Positions 16,959-26,129 of a DNA stretch of 64,000 nt are shown here, piece by piece. Every line of letters starts with the position of its first letter. Positions within the stretch are counted from its first letter, which is position 1. The notes under the pieces were generated by a model, which saw only the letters and a list, made by a program, of their open reading frames with translations, was not told where the DNA came from and did not search any database. The position numbers and the translations under genes were made by a program. Source of the DNA: a bacterium 210917-DFI.7.65 (GTDB lineage: Bacteria; Bacillota; Clostridia; Oscillospirales; Oscillospiraceae); contig JAJCJJ010000001.1 of NCBI GenBank assembly GCA_020555865.1, positions 62,001-126,000 on the forward strand, given 5' to 3'.

Positions 16959-17453
16959 ATGGCAGAAAAAAAGTGCACCGTTCCTTTTCAGGGAACGGCA
17001 GAGCAGGAAGCTGAGCTGATGCAGGTCATTTCTGAACTGAAGGAAGAGAAGGGGTCCCTGATGCCCATCATGCAGCGGGCGCAGGATATTTATGGTTATC
17101 TTCCCATCGAAGTGCAGACGATGATCTCCGATGCCACCGGTCATCCGCTGGAGGAAATTTACGGAATTTCCACGTTCTATTCCATGTTTAACCTGAACCC
17201 CAAGGGTAAGTACAAGGTGTCGGTTTGCTTGGGCACTGCGTGCTATGTCAAGGGCTCCGGAGATATCTATGAGCGCCTCAAGAAAGAATTGGACATTGAC
17301 GGCGGCGAATGCACCGCCGACGGCAAGTTTTCGCTGGACGCCTGCCGCTGCGTGGGCGCCTGCGGCCTGGCTCCGGTGCTGATGATCAACGACGAGGTGT
17401 TCGGCCGCCTGACGGCGGACGAGGTGCCTGAGATTCTCAAGAAGTTCAACTAA
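16959..17453 (+). CDS. hydC: NuoE-like [2Fe-2S] subunit of NADH-linked [FeFe]-hydrogenase
   Basis: Small subunit of a trimeric hydrogenase (HydC/HndA type), passing electrons between the flavin subunit and the rest. 164 residues from ATG 16959, with AGGAGG seven bases upstream. Thioredoxin-like [2Fe-2S] domain with ligands C90, C95, C131 and C135 (CLGTAC and CRCVGAC); an extra C129 is present. The N-terminal helical part (about 15-80) is complete. First gene of a five-gene rightward operon; the next gene starts four bases after its stop. NuoE of respiratory complex I is excluded by the neighbouring hydrogenase genes. Confidence 0.94.
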   Translation: MAEKKCTVPFQGTAEQEAELMQVISELKEEKGSLMPIMQRAQDIYGYLPIEVQTMISDATGHPLEEIYGISTFYSMFNLNPKGKYKVSVCLGTACYVKGSGDIYERLKKELDIDGGECTADGKFSLDACRCVGACGLAPVLMINDEVFGRLTADEVPEILKKFN

Positions 17454-17457
17454 AGCC

Positions 17458-18015
17458 ATGATGCCTGAAATTGCGCTGAACATTCTGGATATGGCGGAGA
17501 ATTCTGTGCGCGCCGGGGCGAAGGTCGTTACCATCACCGTGGAGATCGATGAGGCGGCGGATACACTGGGCGTGACCATTGCCGACGACGGCTGCGGGAT
17601 GAGCGAAGAACAGACCGCCCATGTGACCGATCCCTTTTTCACTACCCGCACGACCCGGACGGTGGGATTGGGCGTGCCTTTTTTCAAACAGGCTGCTGAG
17701 CTGAGCGGCGGGAGTTTTTCTATCGTTTCCCGCCTCGGTGAGGGAACTGCGGTGCATGCCGTGTTCGGCCTGCGGAGCATCGACCGGATGCCGCTGGGCG
17801 ACGTGAGCGGCGTGATTCACGACCTGGTGACCTTTCACCCGGAAATGGATGTTTGCTACACCTATCGGTTCAACGGAAGGGCATTCACCATGGACACGCG
17901 CCAGTTCCGCGAGGTGCTGGGCGGCGTGCGCTTGGACACGCCGGAGGTTTCGGATTATATCGCTGCATATCTGCGTGAGAATCAGCAGGAAACCGACGGC
18001 GGCGCTGTGATTTAA
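17458..18015 (+). CDS. GHKL-type ATP-binding protein inside the hydrogenase operon
   Basis: 185 residues. Histidine-kinase-like ATPase domain: N-box around LDMAENSVRAGA (N15), G1 box DDGCGM (43-48), F-box DPFFTTR (58-64) and lid GLGVPF (70-75). It lacks a dimerisation/phospho-acceptor domain and any sensor, so it is not a classical sensor kinase; it resembles a stand-alone anti-sigma/kinase ATPase core followed by about 80 residues of unknown fold. Start ATG 17458 lies four bases after hydC, with no clear ribosome site, implying coupling. Its tight place between hydC and the ferredoxin gene suggests a regulatory or assembly role in hydrogen metabolism; this is inference. Confidence 0.85.
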   Translation: MMPEIALNILDMAENSVRAGAKVVTITVEIDEAADTLGVTIADDGCGMSEEQTAHVTDPFFTTRTTRTVGLGVPFFKQAAELSGGSFSIVSRLGEGTAVHAVFGLRSIDRMPLGDVSGVIHDLVTFHPEMDVCYTYRFNGRAFTMDTRQFREVLGGVRLDTPEVSDYIAAYLRENQQETDGGAVI

Positions 18016-18038
18016 GAGATTTTAGGAGGGTTTGCAAT

Positions 18039-18410
18039 ATGAAATCGTTGGAAGAACTCAAAGCGATCCGTGAACGGATGCAGGGAGAGATCGGCGTGCG
18101 CAAAGCGGACGCTAATGAGACCCGTGTGGTTGTCGGTATGGCCACCTGCGGCATTGCCAGCGGCGCCCGGCCGGTACTCAACCGCCTGGCGGAGCTGGTG
18201 CGGGAAAAGGGACTGAATGATGTAATTGTCACACAGGCCGGCTGCATCGGCCTGTGCCAATATGAGCCGATTGTGGAAGTGTTTGCGCCCGGCAAAGAGA
18301 AGGTCACCTACATCAAGATGACGCCGGAGAAAGCGGAAGAAGTGGTAGAACAGCATCTGATGAGGGGCTTGATCCTGGCCAAGTACACCCTGCAGAATGT
18401 GAATCTGTAA
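18039..18410 (+). CDS. Thioredoxin-like [2Fe-2S] ferredoxin (HndB-like)
   Basis: 123 residues, start preceded by TAGGAGGG. Thioredoxin-like ferredoxin fold with ATCGIASGARP (C37) and QAGCIGLCQYEP (C69, C73), the pattern seen in the small ferredoxin subunit of four-subunit NAD(P)-reducing hydrogenases. Only three of the usual four cysteines are in register, as I recall also for HndB-like proteins, so cluster ligation may be incomplete or use another residue. It lies between the GHKL gene and the NuoF-like gene and presumably is an electron-transfer subunit. Confidence 0.85.
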   Translation: MKSLEELKAIRERMQGEIGVRKADANETRVVVGMATCGIASGARPVLNRLAELVREKGLNDVIVTQAGCIGLCQYEPIVEVFAPGKEKVTYIKMTPEKAEEVVEQHLMRGLILAKYTLQNVNL

Positions 18411-18431
18411 GCGGGGGGGGGGAAAGAAGAG

Positions 18432-20222
<1,791 letters not shown>

Positions 20223-20241
20223 AGGTGGGGGGAGAATAGTT

Positions 20242-22002
20242 ATGGAAAACGTTACGATTACAATTAATGGCCGCTCGGTCAGCGCTCCCGCCGGATCCAC
20301 CATTTTGGAGGCTGCACGCCTGGCCAATATCACCATTCCGACATTGTGCTATATGAAAGAGATCAACGAGATCGGCGCCTGCCGTATCTGCGTGGTGGAA
20401 GTCAAGGGAGCAAAGACGTTGGTCACGGCCTGTGTGTATCCCATCAGTGAAGGCATGGAGGTGTGGACAAATACACCTCGTGTGCTGGCAGCCCGGCGTA
20501 CTACGCTGGAGCTGATGCTGTCCAACCACAACCGCTCCTGCCTGAGCTGTGTGCGCAGCGGCAGCTGCGAGCTGCAGGCTCTGTGCAAGCAGTACGGCGT
20601 GGAAAATGAGGCAAAATACGACGGCGCGAAGACGCTTTCTGAAATCGATGATTCAGCGGCCCATATGATCCGCGACAACAGCAAGTGTATTTTGTGCCGC
20701 CGCTGTGTGGCTGTGTGCAAAGAAACGCAGGGCATCGGAGTGATCGGCGCCAGCAATCGCGGTTTTAAGACGGCGATCACGTCTGCTTTTGAAATGGGGC
20801 TGGGCGATACCAGCTGTGTCTCCTGCGGCCAGTGCATTGCCGTATGTCCTACGGGAGCACTGCAGGAGAAAGACAATACTCAGCAGGTGTTCGACGCTCT
20901 GGCCGATCCGGATAAGGTTGTGCTGGTGCAGACAGCGCCTGCAGTCCGCGCTGGCCTGGGTGAAGCGTTCGGTTATCCCATCGGCACCGATGTGCAGGGC
21001 AAAATGGCTGCTGCGCTGCGCGCACTGGGCTTTGATAAGGTGTTTGACACCAACTTCGGCGCGGATCTGACCATTATGGAGGAAGCCAATGAATTTGTGC
21101 AGCGTGTGAAAAACGGCGGTATGCTGCCAATGATCACGTCCTGCTCCCCTGGCTGGGTCAAATATTGCGAGCATTATTTCCCGGAGATGACGGAGAACCT
21201 GTCCTCCTGCAAATCGCCCCAGCAGATGTTCGGCGCCGTGGCCAAGAGCTATTGGGCTGAGAAGATGGGTATCGATCCCAAAAAGATTGTTATGGTGTCC
21301 GTGATGCCCTGCACGGCCAAGAAGTTTGAGATTCACCGTGCCGACGAGGACGCCAACGGCGTGCCCGATGTGGATATCGCCCTGACTACCCGTGAACTGG
21401 CCCGCATGATTGACCGTGCCGGTATCGATTTCCGTGCCCTGGCGGATGAGAACTTTGATCAGCCGCTGGGCAGCGGCACCGGCGCCGCCGTGATTTTTGG
21501 CGCCACCGGCGGCGTGATGGAAGCAGCTCTGCGCACGGCGGTGTATATGATCACCGGCGAAGATGCGCCCAGCGTGGACTTTACCGAAGTCCGCGGTGTG
21601 GAGGGTATCAAGGAAGCCACTTATGAGATCGACGGGGTCGGCCCCGTGAAAGTGGCAGTGGCTTCGGGGCTGGCCAATGCCCGCGACTTGCTGAAAAAGG
21701 TCCGGAGCGGCGAGGCGGATTACCAGTTTATCGAGATCATGGGCTGTCCCGGCGGCTGTGTCAACGGCGGCGGCCAGCCGCAGGTGCCGTACGGGATCCG
21801 CAATTTTGTGGACATTCGGGCCGAGCGCGCTAAGGTGCTTTATAACCTGGATGCAAAGAACCTGCTGCGCAAGTCCTATGAGAACCCGGATATTCAGGAA
21901 CTTTACAAGAACTACCTGGGTGAGCCGGGCAGTGAAAAAGCCCATCATCTGCTGCACACCACCTATGTCAAACGTACCGTTAACAGGGTATATGGCAAAT
22001 AA
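20242..22002 (+). CDS. hydA: [FeFe]-hydrogenase catalytic subunit
   Basis: Catalyses H2 formation or uptake; with HydB/HydC possibly electron-bifurcating. 586 residues from ATG 20242 (GGGGGGAG upstream). Domains: [2Fe-2S] (C36, C47, C50, C64), His-Cys [4Fe-4S] (HNRSCLSCVRSGSC), two [4Fe-4S] (CILCRRCVAVC, CVSCGQCIAVC), H-cluster domain, and C-terminal small-subunit-like tail. H-cluster loops: TSCSPGW (C301, S302), MPCTAKKFE (C357), and GCPGGCVNGGGQP (C502, C506). The L1 loop has Ser where the common TSCCPGW has its second Cys. Last gene of the operon, followed by a strong terminator. Confidence 0.96.
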   Translation: MENVTITINGRSVSAPAGSTILEAARLANITIPTLCYMKEINEIGACRICVVEVKGAKTLVTACVYPISEGMEVWTNTPRVLAARRTTLELMLSNHNRSCLSCVRSGSCELQALCKQYGVENEAKYDGAKTLSEIDDSAAHMIRDNSKCILCRRCVAVCKETQGIGVIGASNRGFKTAITSAFEMGLGDTSCVSCGQCIAVCPTGALQEKDNTQQVFDALADPDKVVLVQTAPAVRAGLGEAFGYPIGTDVQGKMAAALRALGFDKVFDTNFGADLTIMEEANEFVQRVKNGGMLPMITSCSPGWVKYCEHYFPEMTENLSSCKSPQQMFGAVAKSYWAEKMGIDPKKIVMVSVMPCTAKKFEIHRADEDANGVPDVDIALTTRELARMIDRAGIDFRALADENFDQPLGSGTGAAVIFGATGGVMEAALRTAVYMITGEDAPSVDFTEVRGVEGIKEATYEIDGVGPVKVAVASGLANARDLLKKVRSGEADYQFIEIMGCPGGCVNGGGQPQVPYGIRNFVDIRAERAKVLYNLDAKNLLRKSYENPDIQELYKNYLGEPGSEKAHHLLHTTYVKRTVNRVYGK

Positions 22003-22024
22003 AGGCTGCGCGTGATAATGCATG

Positions 22025-22064
22025 ACATTCCCTCCCCGAAGCATTTTCTTCGGGGAGGGAATGT
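22025..22064 (+). terminator. Terminator of the hydrogenase operon
   Basis: Perfect 17-base arms ACATTCCCTCCCCGAAG and complement around CATTTT, 22 bases after the hydA stop, with T-rich sequence a little downstream. Confidence 0.85.
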
Positions 22065-22153
22065 GCGTTGTTGGTTTCTTTTTCTTAATAAGAGGCAATG
22101 GTGTGTTATCATGGCATTGCTTGCGCGGAGAGCGCATCGTTCAGAAAAAATGA

Positions 22154-22210
22154 TGAGCTGGATAAGGCGGCAGACTGAAATGTCTGCCGGGCTTATCCAG
22201 CTCTTTTTTT
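22154..22210 (+). terminator. Second strong intrinsic terminator before the MATE relic
   Basis: GAGCTGGATAAG and GGCAGAC pair with GTCTGCC and CTTATCCAGCTC around TGAAAT, then seven T residues. No gene of its own is visible upstream of it after the hydA terminator; it may belong to decayed sequence. Confidence 0.8.
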
Positions 22211-22315
22211 AATCGGAAAGGAGGAGCGGAATTTCGGGTATGGCCCATATCTGGGCTTTTGCAAAAAGTCTATTCCGGCTGAAGCGGCATTGGTTTGAAA
22301 CAGGAGGAATATGGA

Positions 22316-22600
22316 ATGGAAAAACAATATCGTTTGATAGAAGGAGCTATTTTAAGCACGCTGGTGCGCTTTGCGCTGGCTGTTTTTTACATTATTTTTG
22401 CAAGGTATTGTTGTGTGGCGGCGTAGATCTGCTGCCGGTCTGTGTGTCAGATGCAACACTGTTTCAAATCGGTTTAGGCACACCCGCATCTCATCTGGTG
22501 CAAATCCTTGTGTGTGAGGCTGTTCCTCTTTTTGGAGCACGGGGAACGGAAACTGCCGCAGGCATGACGGTGGGAGCGACGATCTGCGGCGCAGACGAAG
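22316..22600 (+). pseudogene. Decayed MATE-family efflux transporter, N-terminal relic
   Basis: A good ribosome site (CAGGAGGAAT) precedes ATG 22316, which encodes MEKQYRLIEGAILSTLVRFA, the typical start of Firmicutes MATE transporters. The frame stops after 36 codons (22424-22426). The expected continuation reappears in another frame just after: CGGVDLLPVCVSDATLFQIG (about 22412-22472), matching the MATE pattern YGGVDLLVVGQFSD in the first helices. Beyond about 22500 resemblance fades. At least one or two frameshifts and loss of nearly all of the roughly 450-residue protein make it non-functional. Confidence 0.75.
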
Positions 22601-23323
22601 TCAAGGCGCGCTGGTCAGGGCGGCAAGGACGGCTTCGGGCGTGCGCTCGGCACACAGCAGTGTATGCTCCGGTTCGTGGATGTGCTCTAAATAGTGGGCG
22701 TCGGAATCACAGATTACTGTGCAGTGCTCCAGATAAGGATTGTCCCGGCGCACACGGTGGAGATTCTTCATGCGCTGCAGCTCAAAGCAGGAAAATTGGC
22801 TTCCCGGTGGTACAAAACCCAAGTTGGACAGCAGACTGGTGCTGGATTTGTCGATGTGGGCCGGGATCATGAGGCCGTGGTATCGGGCAGCGAAGTCAAA
22901 TACATCAGCAAAGGGAATGTCAGTGGCCGAAATCAGAAGACGCGGCTCTGTACCGCAGACCGCGTCATTTTCATCGTAGTAAAGCTGCTGGCCGAATAAG
23001 GCTTCATCATTGTCGATGGGCAGAATGTGAGAATACACGGCCGCATCAAAATCCAGAGCATCGTTCAGATTGGCAAACAGACACAGCACATGCACCTCTT
23101 CCATTGTGCACAGCTCCATGCCCGGCAGAGCCACCAGTCCGAAATGTGCTGCTGCGCGCAGCAGAGCCGGGCAGTTGCGGCAGGAGTTGTGATCCGTCAG
23201 GGCGATCACGTCCAGCCCTTTCAGGGCGGCCATACCCGCAATGTTGGAGGGGGTCATATCGTTGTCTCCGCAAGGGGACAGGCAGGAGTGCAGGTGCAGG
23301 TCGTAATAGAGCTGCTCAGTCAT
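22601..23323 (-). CDS. PHP-domain metal-dependent phosphoesterase
   Basis: 240 residues from ATG 23323, overlapping the end of the previous (DRTGG) gene by 8 bases, so translationally coupled. Motifs of the polymerase-and-histidinol-phosphatase fold: DLHLHS (about 8-13), LTDHNS (about 39-44), PGMEL with a glutamate ligand, PAHID and the C-terminal DSDAH. These supply the trinuclear metal site. Substrate unknown; RNase AM-like or nucleotide phosphoesterase activity is possible. It is the last gene of the leftward HydS-like cluster, a gene neighbourhood I recall as conserved in Clostridia. Confidence 0.88.
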   Translation of the reverse strand: MTEQLYYDLHLHSCLSPCGDNDMTPSNIAGMAALKGLDVIALTDHNSCRNCPALLRAAAHFGLVALPGMELCTMEEVHVLCLFANLNDALDFDAAVYSHILPIDNDEALFGQQLYYDENDAVCGTEPRLLISATDIPFADVFDFAARYHGLMIPAHIDKSSTSLLSNLGFVPPGSQFSCFELQRMKNLHRVRRDNPYLEHCTVICDSDAHYLEHIHEPEHTLLCAERTPEAVLAALTSAP

Positions 23324-23651
23324 GGAGCTTTTGGTGAATGGCGAGAGCCGCCTCAAAGATGGCTTCATCCGTGGCCAGCACAGTGATCTGCTGCTGGCGG
23401 GCTTTGGCCAGGGCGGCTTCGTCCAGGTGCGCACCGCCGGCCAGCACCACGCAGGCCGCATCGGTCAGGGCCACCACAGCCAGGGTGTTGATATTGCCCA
23501 TAACAGTAACCCATGCGCTGCCTGCCGGCGCGTGGCCCATGGCTACGCTGAGCAGGTCGCAGCAGTAAACGGAAGTGATGGCGCGGTCGGTATCCGCGCC
23601 CCGGTTGACCACGGTAAACAGGCCGCTTTCGATCAGAGTTTGAATCGTCAT
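23316..23651 (-). CDS. DRTGG-domain protein
   Basis: 111 residues from ATG 23651 (MTIQTLIESGLF), with GGAGGAAAG upstream. Small alpha/beta protein matching the DRTGG domain found beside hydrogenase-related genes and in phosphotransacetylase/HPr-kinase-associated proteins: a Gly-Ala-Asp segment, VTVMGNINTLAVVAL and VVLAGGAHLDEAALAKA. A second DRTGG gene is at the start of the same cluster. It sits directly after the HydS-like gene with one base between. Ligand unknown; a sensing or regulatory role is inferred from context only. Confidence 0.75.
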   Translation of the reverse strand: MTIQTLIESGLFTVVNRGADTDRAITSVYCCDLLSVAMGHAPAGSAWVTVMGNINTLAVVALTDAACVVLAGGAHLDEAALAKARQQQITVLATDEAIFEAALAIHQKLHD

Positions 23652-23652
23652 A

Positions 23653-25143
23653 TCAGCTTTCCTCCTGAGTTGTGTCCGGCCCTGCAGGCGCATTTTGCGC
23701 AGCAGGCGTTTTTGGGAAATCGGGTGAGACAGATTCGGCTTCGGTAGCGCGCCGCTGCAGCGGCCCATCCATCAAGGCCGCCTGAGCGCCGAGTTTTTGA
23801 AGGCTTTCCAGCAACGGCTGCAAACGCGCGTCTGCGCCGGGGATATCGTGCAAGGCTTGATCGGCCAGATCTGAGCAGGCGGCGGTCAGTTCCTTCACAC
23901 TGCGTTTGAGCACATGGATGCAGTCCAAGGTAGAGCTTTGTCCTCGGACAATATCCTCGGCCCGGGCGCGGCAGGTGGGGGCGCCGCAGGAACCGCAGTC
24001 CAGTCCTGGGAGCTGCTCAAGCAGTTCGTTCATCTGGTTGACCATGGCGATGCTCTCACGCACGTTGTGGCCAAGGCGGAACACAGGTTCATACTGTACC
24101 TCGTCGTCCCATGGGAGCGCCTGCTGTGTGCCCGGCGGATCTGTACTGGTGCGGACGGGGGGCAGAAAATGGTTCAGACGTTTGAATTTGCTTTTGGCCA
24201 CATAGGCGTTTTCCACCTGAAGCGTACCGCCTACGCAGCCGCCGGGACAGGCGTCCAATTCGATGAATTCCAGATCCCGCAGCTTCTCGTCCTCCAGCTC
24301 TTCAAGTACCTTGATGATATTTTCGATGCCGTCGGCAGCCAGAAAACGGTCGGTGTCCAGGGCATAGGATTCGCCTGCACCCTTGCCCCAGCCCACACCC
24401 CGCTGCCCTGCAGTGGAAAGAGAGAGCGGATGTTTGCGGGCTTCTTTCATATGGAACAGGAGCTTGGGATAGATGTCTTTAATGGCGATGGCGCCGTCAA
24501 TGGCGCTGGAGTCTGTGCCCAGGGGCGTTTTGGCATAGGTGATCTTCGCCGGACAAGGGGAGAGAAAAATGACGCCGATTTGATCAGCACGCAGTCCGGT
24601 GCGCTCCATGGCCCGCTGCCGGGCCAGCCGCGCGGCCACTTCCACCGGCGGATTCAGGGGCAGCAAGTGCTCCAGAAGATTGGGGAAGCGGATCCGCACC
24701 AGCCGCACCACTGTGGGGCAGGCGGTGCTGATCAGGGGCCAGTTTTCCGGGTGGTCGGCGATGTAGCGCTTTGTGGCCTCGGACACCTGCTCGGCGGCGT
24801 CCGCCACTTCGTAAACGTCGTCAAACCCCAGATACAACAGGGCGGTGAGCAGAATGTTCACGTCCTGCAGATTGTTGAACTGCGTGTAAAAAGACGGGGG
24901 CGGCAGAGCCACGGTGTAGTCGTACCGTTCCAGGATCCCCAGGTTGTCGCGCCGGATGCGTTTGGCGTGGTAGCTGCAGGTGCGGACACATTCGCCGCAG
25001 TCAATGCAGAATTTTTCAAGGATATGGGCCTTTCCGTCCCATACACGGATGGCCTCGGTGGGGCAGCGCTTGATGCAGTTGACGCATCCGCGGCACAGCT
25101 TGTCGTCAAGATATACGGAGTGGAAAAACTTCTGTTCGTCCAT
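23653..25143 (-). CDS. HydS-like H-cluster protein with ferredoxin and RnfB-like cluster domains
   Basis: 496 residues. N-terminal 2x[4Fe-4S] ferredoxin (CRGCVNCIKRC, CIDCGECVRTC; residues 17-56), then a [FeFe]-hydrogenase-like domain with L1 STACPTVV (C142), L2 LSPCPAKIT (C197), L3 DACPGGCVGG (C299, C303). All four H-cluster cysteines are present, but the proton-relay cysteine is Ala (141), as in putative sensory HydS. Residues 383-408 form an RnfB-like four-cysteine motif (LDCGSCGAPTC...C). The last 85 residues are low-complexity. Likely a redox/H2 sensor rather than a fast hydrogenase; cluster partners are an RsbW-like ATPase and DRTGG proteins. Confidence 0.85.
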   Translation of the reverse strand: MDEQKFFHSVYLDDKLCRGCVNCIKRCPTEAIRVWDGKAHILEKFCIDCGECVRTCSYHAKRIRRDNLGILERYDYTVALPPPSFYTQFNNLQDVNILLTALLYLGFDDVYEVADAAEQVSEATKRYIADHPENWPLISTACPTVVRLVRIRFPNLLEHLLPLNPPVEVAARLARQRAMERTGLRADQIGVIFLSPCPAKITYAKTPLGTDSSAIDGAIAIKDIYPKLLFHMKEARKHPLSLSTAGQRGVGWGKGAGESYALDTDRFLAADGIENIIKVLEELEDEKLRDLEFIELDACPGGCVGGTLQVENAYVAKSKFKRLNHFLPPVRTSTDPPGTQQALPWDDEVQYEPVFRLGHNVRESIAMVNQMNELLEQLPGLDCGSCGAPTCRARAEDIVRGQSSTLDCIHVLKRSVKELTAACSDLADQALHDIPGADARLQPLLESLQKLGAQAALMDGPLQRRATEAESVSPDFPKTPAAQNAPAGPDTTQEES

Positions 25144-25166
25144 GGGAACCTCCTTCTGCTGCTGTG

Positions 25167-25595
25167 TCAGAGACGGACGACGGCGGTCACGGTGGTGCCG
25201 ACGCCGACGACAGTGTCGATTTCCAGCGTGTCAGCATTCTTTTTCATGTTGGGCAGGCCCATGCCTGCACCAAACCCCTGCTGGCGGACCGCCTCGCTGG
25301 CGGTAGACCAACCGGCCTGCATGGCCTTTTCCACATCCGGGATACCGGGGCCTACATCGGCAAGCACCATGGTGACGGCATCGTCGTCTACGGTTACGGT
25401 GATTTTGCCGCCGTGTGCGTGGATGACCATATTGATCTCGCCCTCATACATTACAATGGAAATGCGGCGGATTATGTCGGGCGGCAGGCCCATCTGTTTG
25501 AGCGTGCGTTTAAGACGGCTGCTGGCTTCGCCGGCTCGGGTAAAATCGTCGCTGTCCACGTCGAAGGTCAGTACGATAGAGTCTTTTTCAGCCAT
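25167..25595 (-). CDS. RsbW-like anti-sigma/serine kinase ATPase
   Basis: 142 residues. Single GHKL ATPase domain of anti-sigma-factor type: N-box VMYEGEINMVIHA (about 49-61), G1 box DVGPGIPD (about 80-87) and a glycine-rich lid with GFGAGMGLPNMKK (about 107-119). It lacks a sensor or histidine phospho-acceptor. It lies between the first DRTGG gene (8-base overlap) and the HydS-like gene, the standard arrangement for this cluster, and may relay the redox or hydrogen signal by phosphorylating or sequestering an unknown partner. Confidence 0.88.
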   Translation of the reverse strand: MAEKDSIVLTFDVDSDDFTRAGEASSRLKRTLKQMGLPPDIIRRISIVMYEGEINMVIHAHGGKITVTVDDDAVTMVLADVGPGIPDVEKAMQAGWSTASEAVRQQGFGAGMGLPNMKKNADTLEIDTVVGVGTTVTAVVRL

Positions 25596-25941
25596 GGTGC
25601 TCTCCTCCTCTCAGCCCGGCCTGATACAGGATGCCGCAGGCATTGAACATGGTCATCTTTGTCTGCAGGATGCAGGTGTCGGTTTCTGCTGCCAGCTCCA
25701 GCATATCCTCGCTGGGTATTTTGCCGCGCACGAACACGATCACGGGAATGTCCAGCATTTCCACGGTGCGCAGCACCTGGAGCGTGCACAGACCCGTGAG
25801 CAAAAGAGTGTGGCTGTCAGCATAGGCCAGGGTGTCGCTCATCATGTCGCTGCCGAAGGCGGCGTTGATCTCCGTATCGAGATAAGCGCCAGTGTGCAGT
25901 ATATCAGCGTGCAGCAGTGAAACGATCTCTTTGACTGTCAC
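25588..25941 (-). CDS. DRTGG-domain protein, first gene of the HydS-like cluster
   Basis: 117 residues from GTG 25941 (reads MTVKEIVSLLHADI), chosen because GGCAGGAGG lies nine bases upstream; the ATG at 25968 would put that site inside the gene. The fold pattern is that of DRTGG domains: AFGSDMMSDTLAY, LLLTGLCTLQVLRTVEML, VIVFVRGKIP, CILQTKMTMF. Its stop overlaps the ATPase gene. The protein may bind a nucleotide or act as a protein-interaction module; unproven. Promoter at 25993-26021. Confidence 0.8.
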   Translation of the reverse strand: MTVKEIVSLLHADILHTGAYLDTEINAAFGSDMMSDTLAYADSHTLLLTGLCTLQVLRTVEMLDIPVIVFVRGKIPSEDMLELAAETDTCILQTKMTMFNACGILYQAGLRGGEHHG

Positions 25942-25992
25942 AGAATATTCCTCCTGCCGCCGCGGCATCGGCGCGGCGATTACTTTTCTTTC

Positions 25993-26021
25993 ATTTTAGA
26001 ACGTGCCCGGAAAGAATTCAA
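25993..26021 (-). promoter_or_regulatory. Putative promoter of the HydS-like cluster
   Basis: Read leftwards: TTGAAT, 17-base spacer, TAAAAT, about 50 bases before the GTG start. Confidence 0.5.
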
Positions 26022-26066
26022 TAGTGTTTTCGAGCGATTTTGTGAAGAGAAAACAAGGGCGTACAG

Positions 26067-26095
26067 TTGCATGCGAAATGCAGATTTGGTATACT
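26067..26095 (+). promoter_or_regulatory. Putative sigma-A promoter of the SLH-CapA gene
   Basis: TTGCAT, 17-base spacer, TATACT, 35 bases before the start codon. Confidence 0.55.
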
Positions 26096-26129
26096 TTGAG
26101 AAAACGAAAGGAGAGAGGAGAACAGGGAT

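Noticed and set aside
23914..25920. 668-codon open frame on the plus strand over the HydS-like cluster
   Set aside because: Antisense to three coherent minus-strand genes with clear motifs and ribosome sites.
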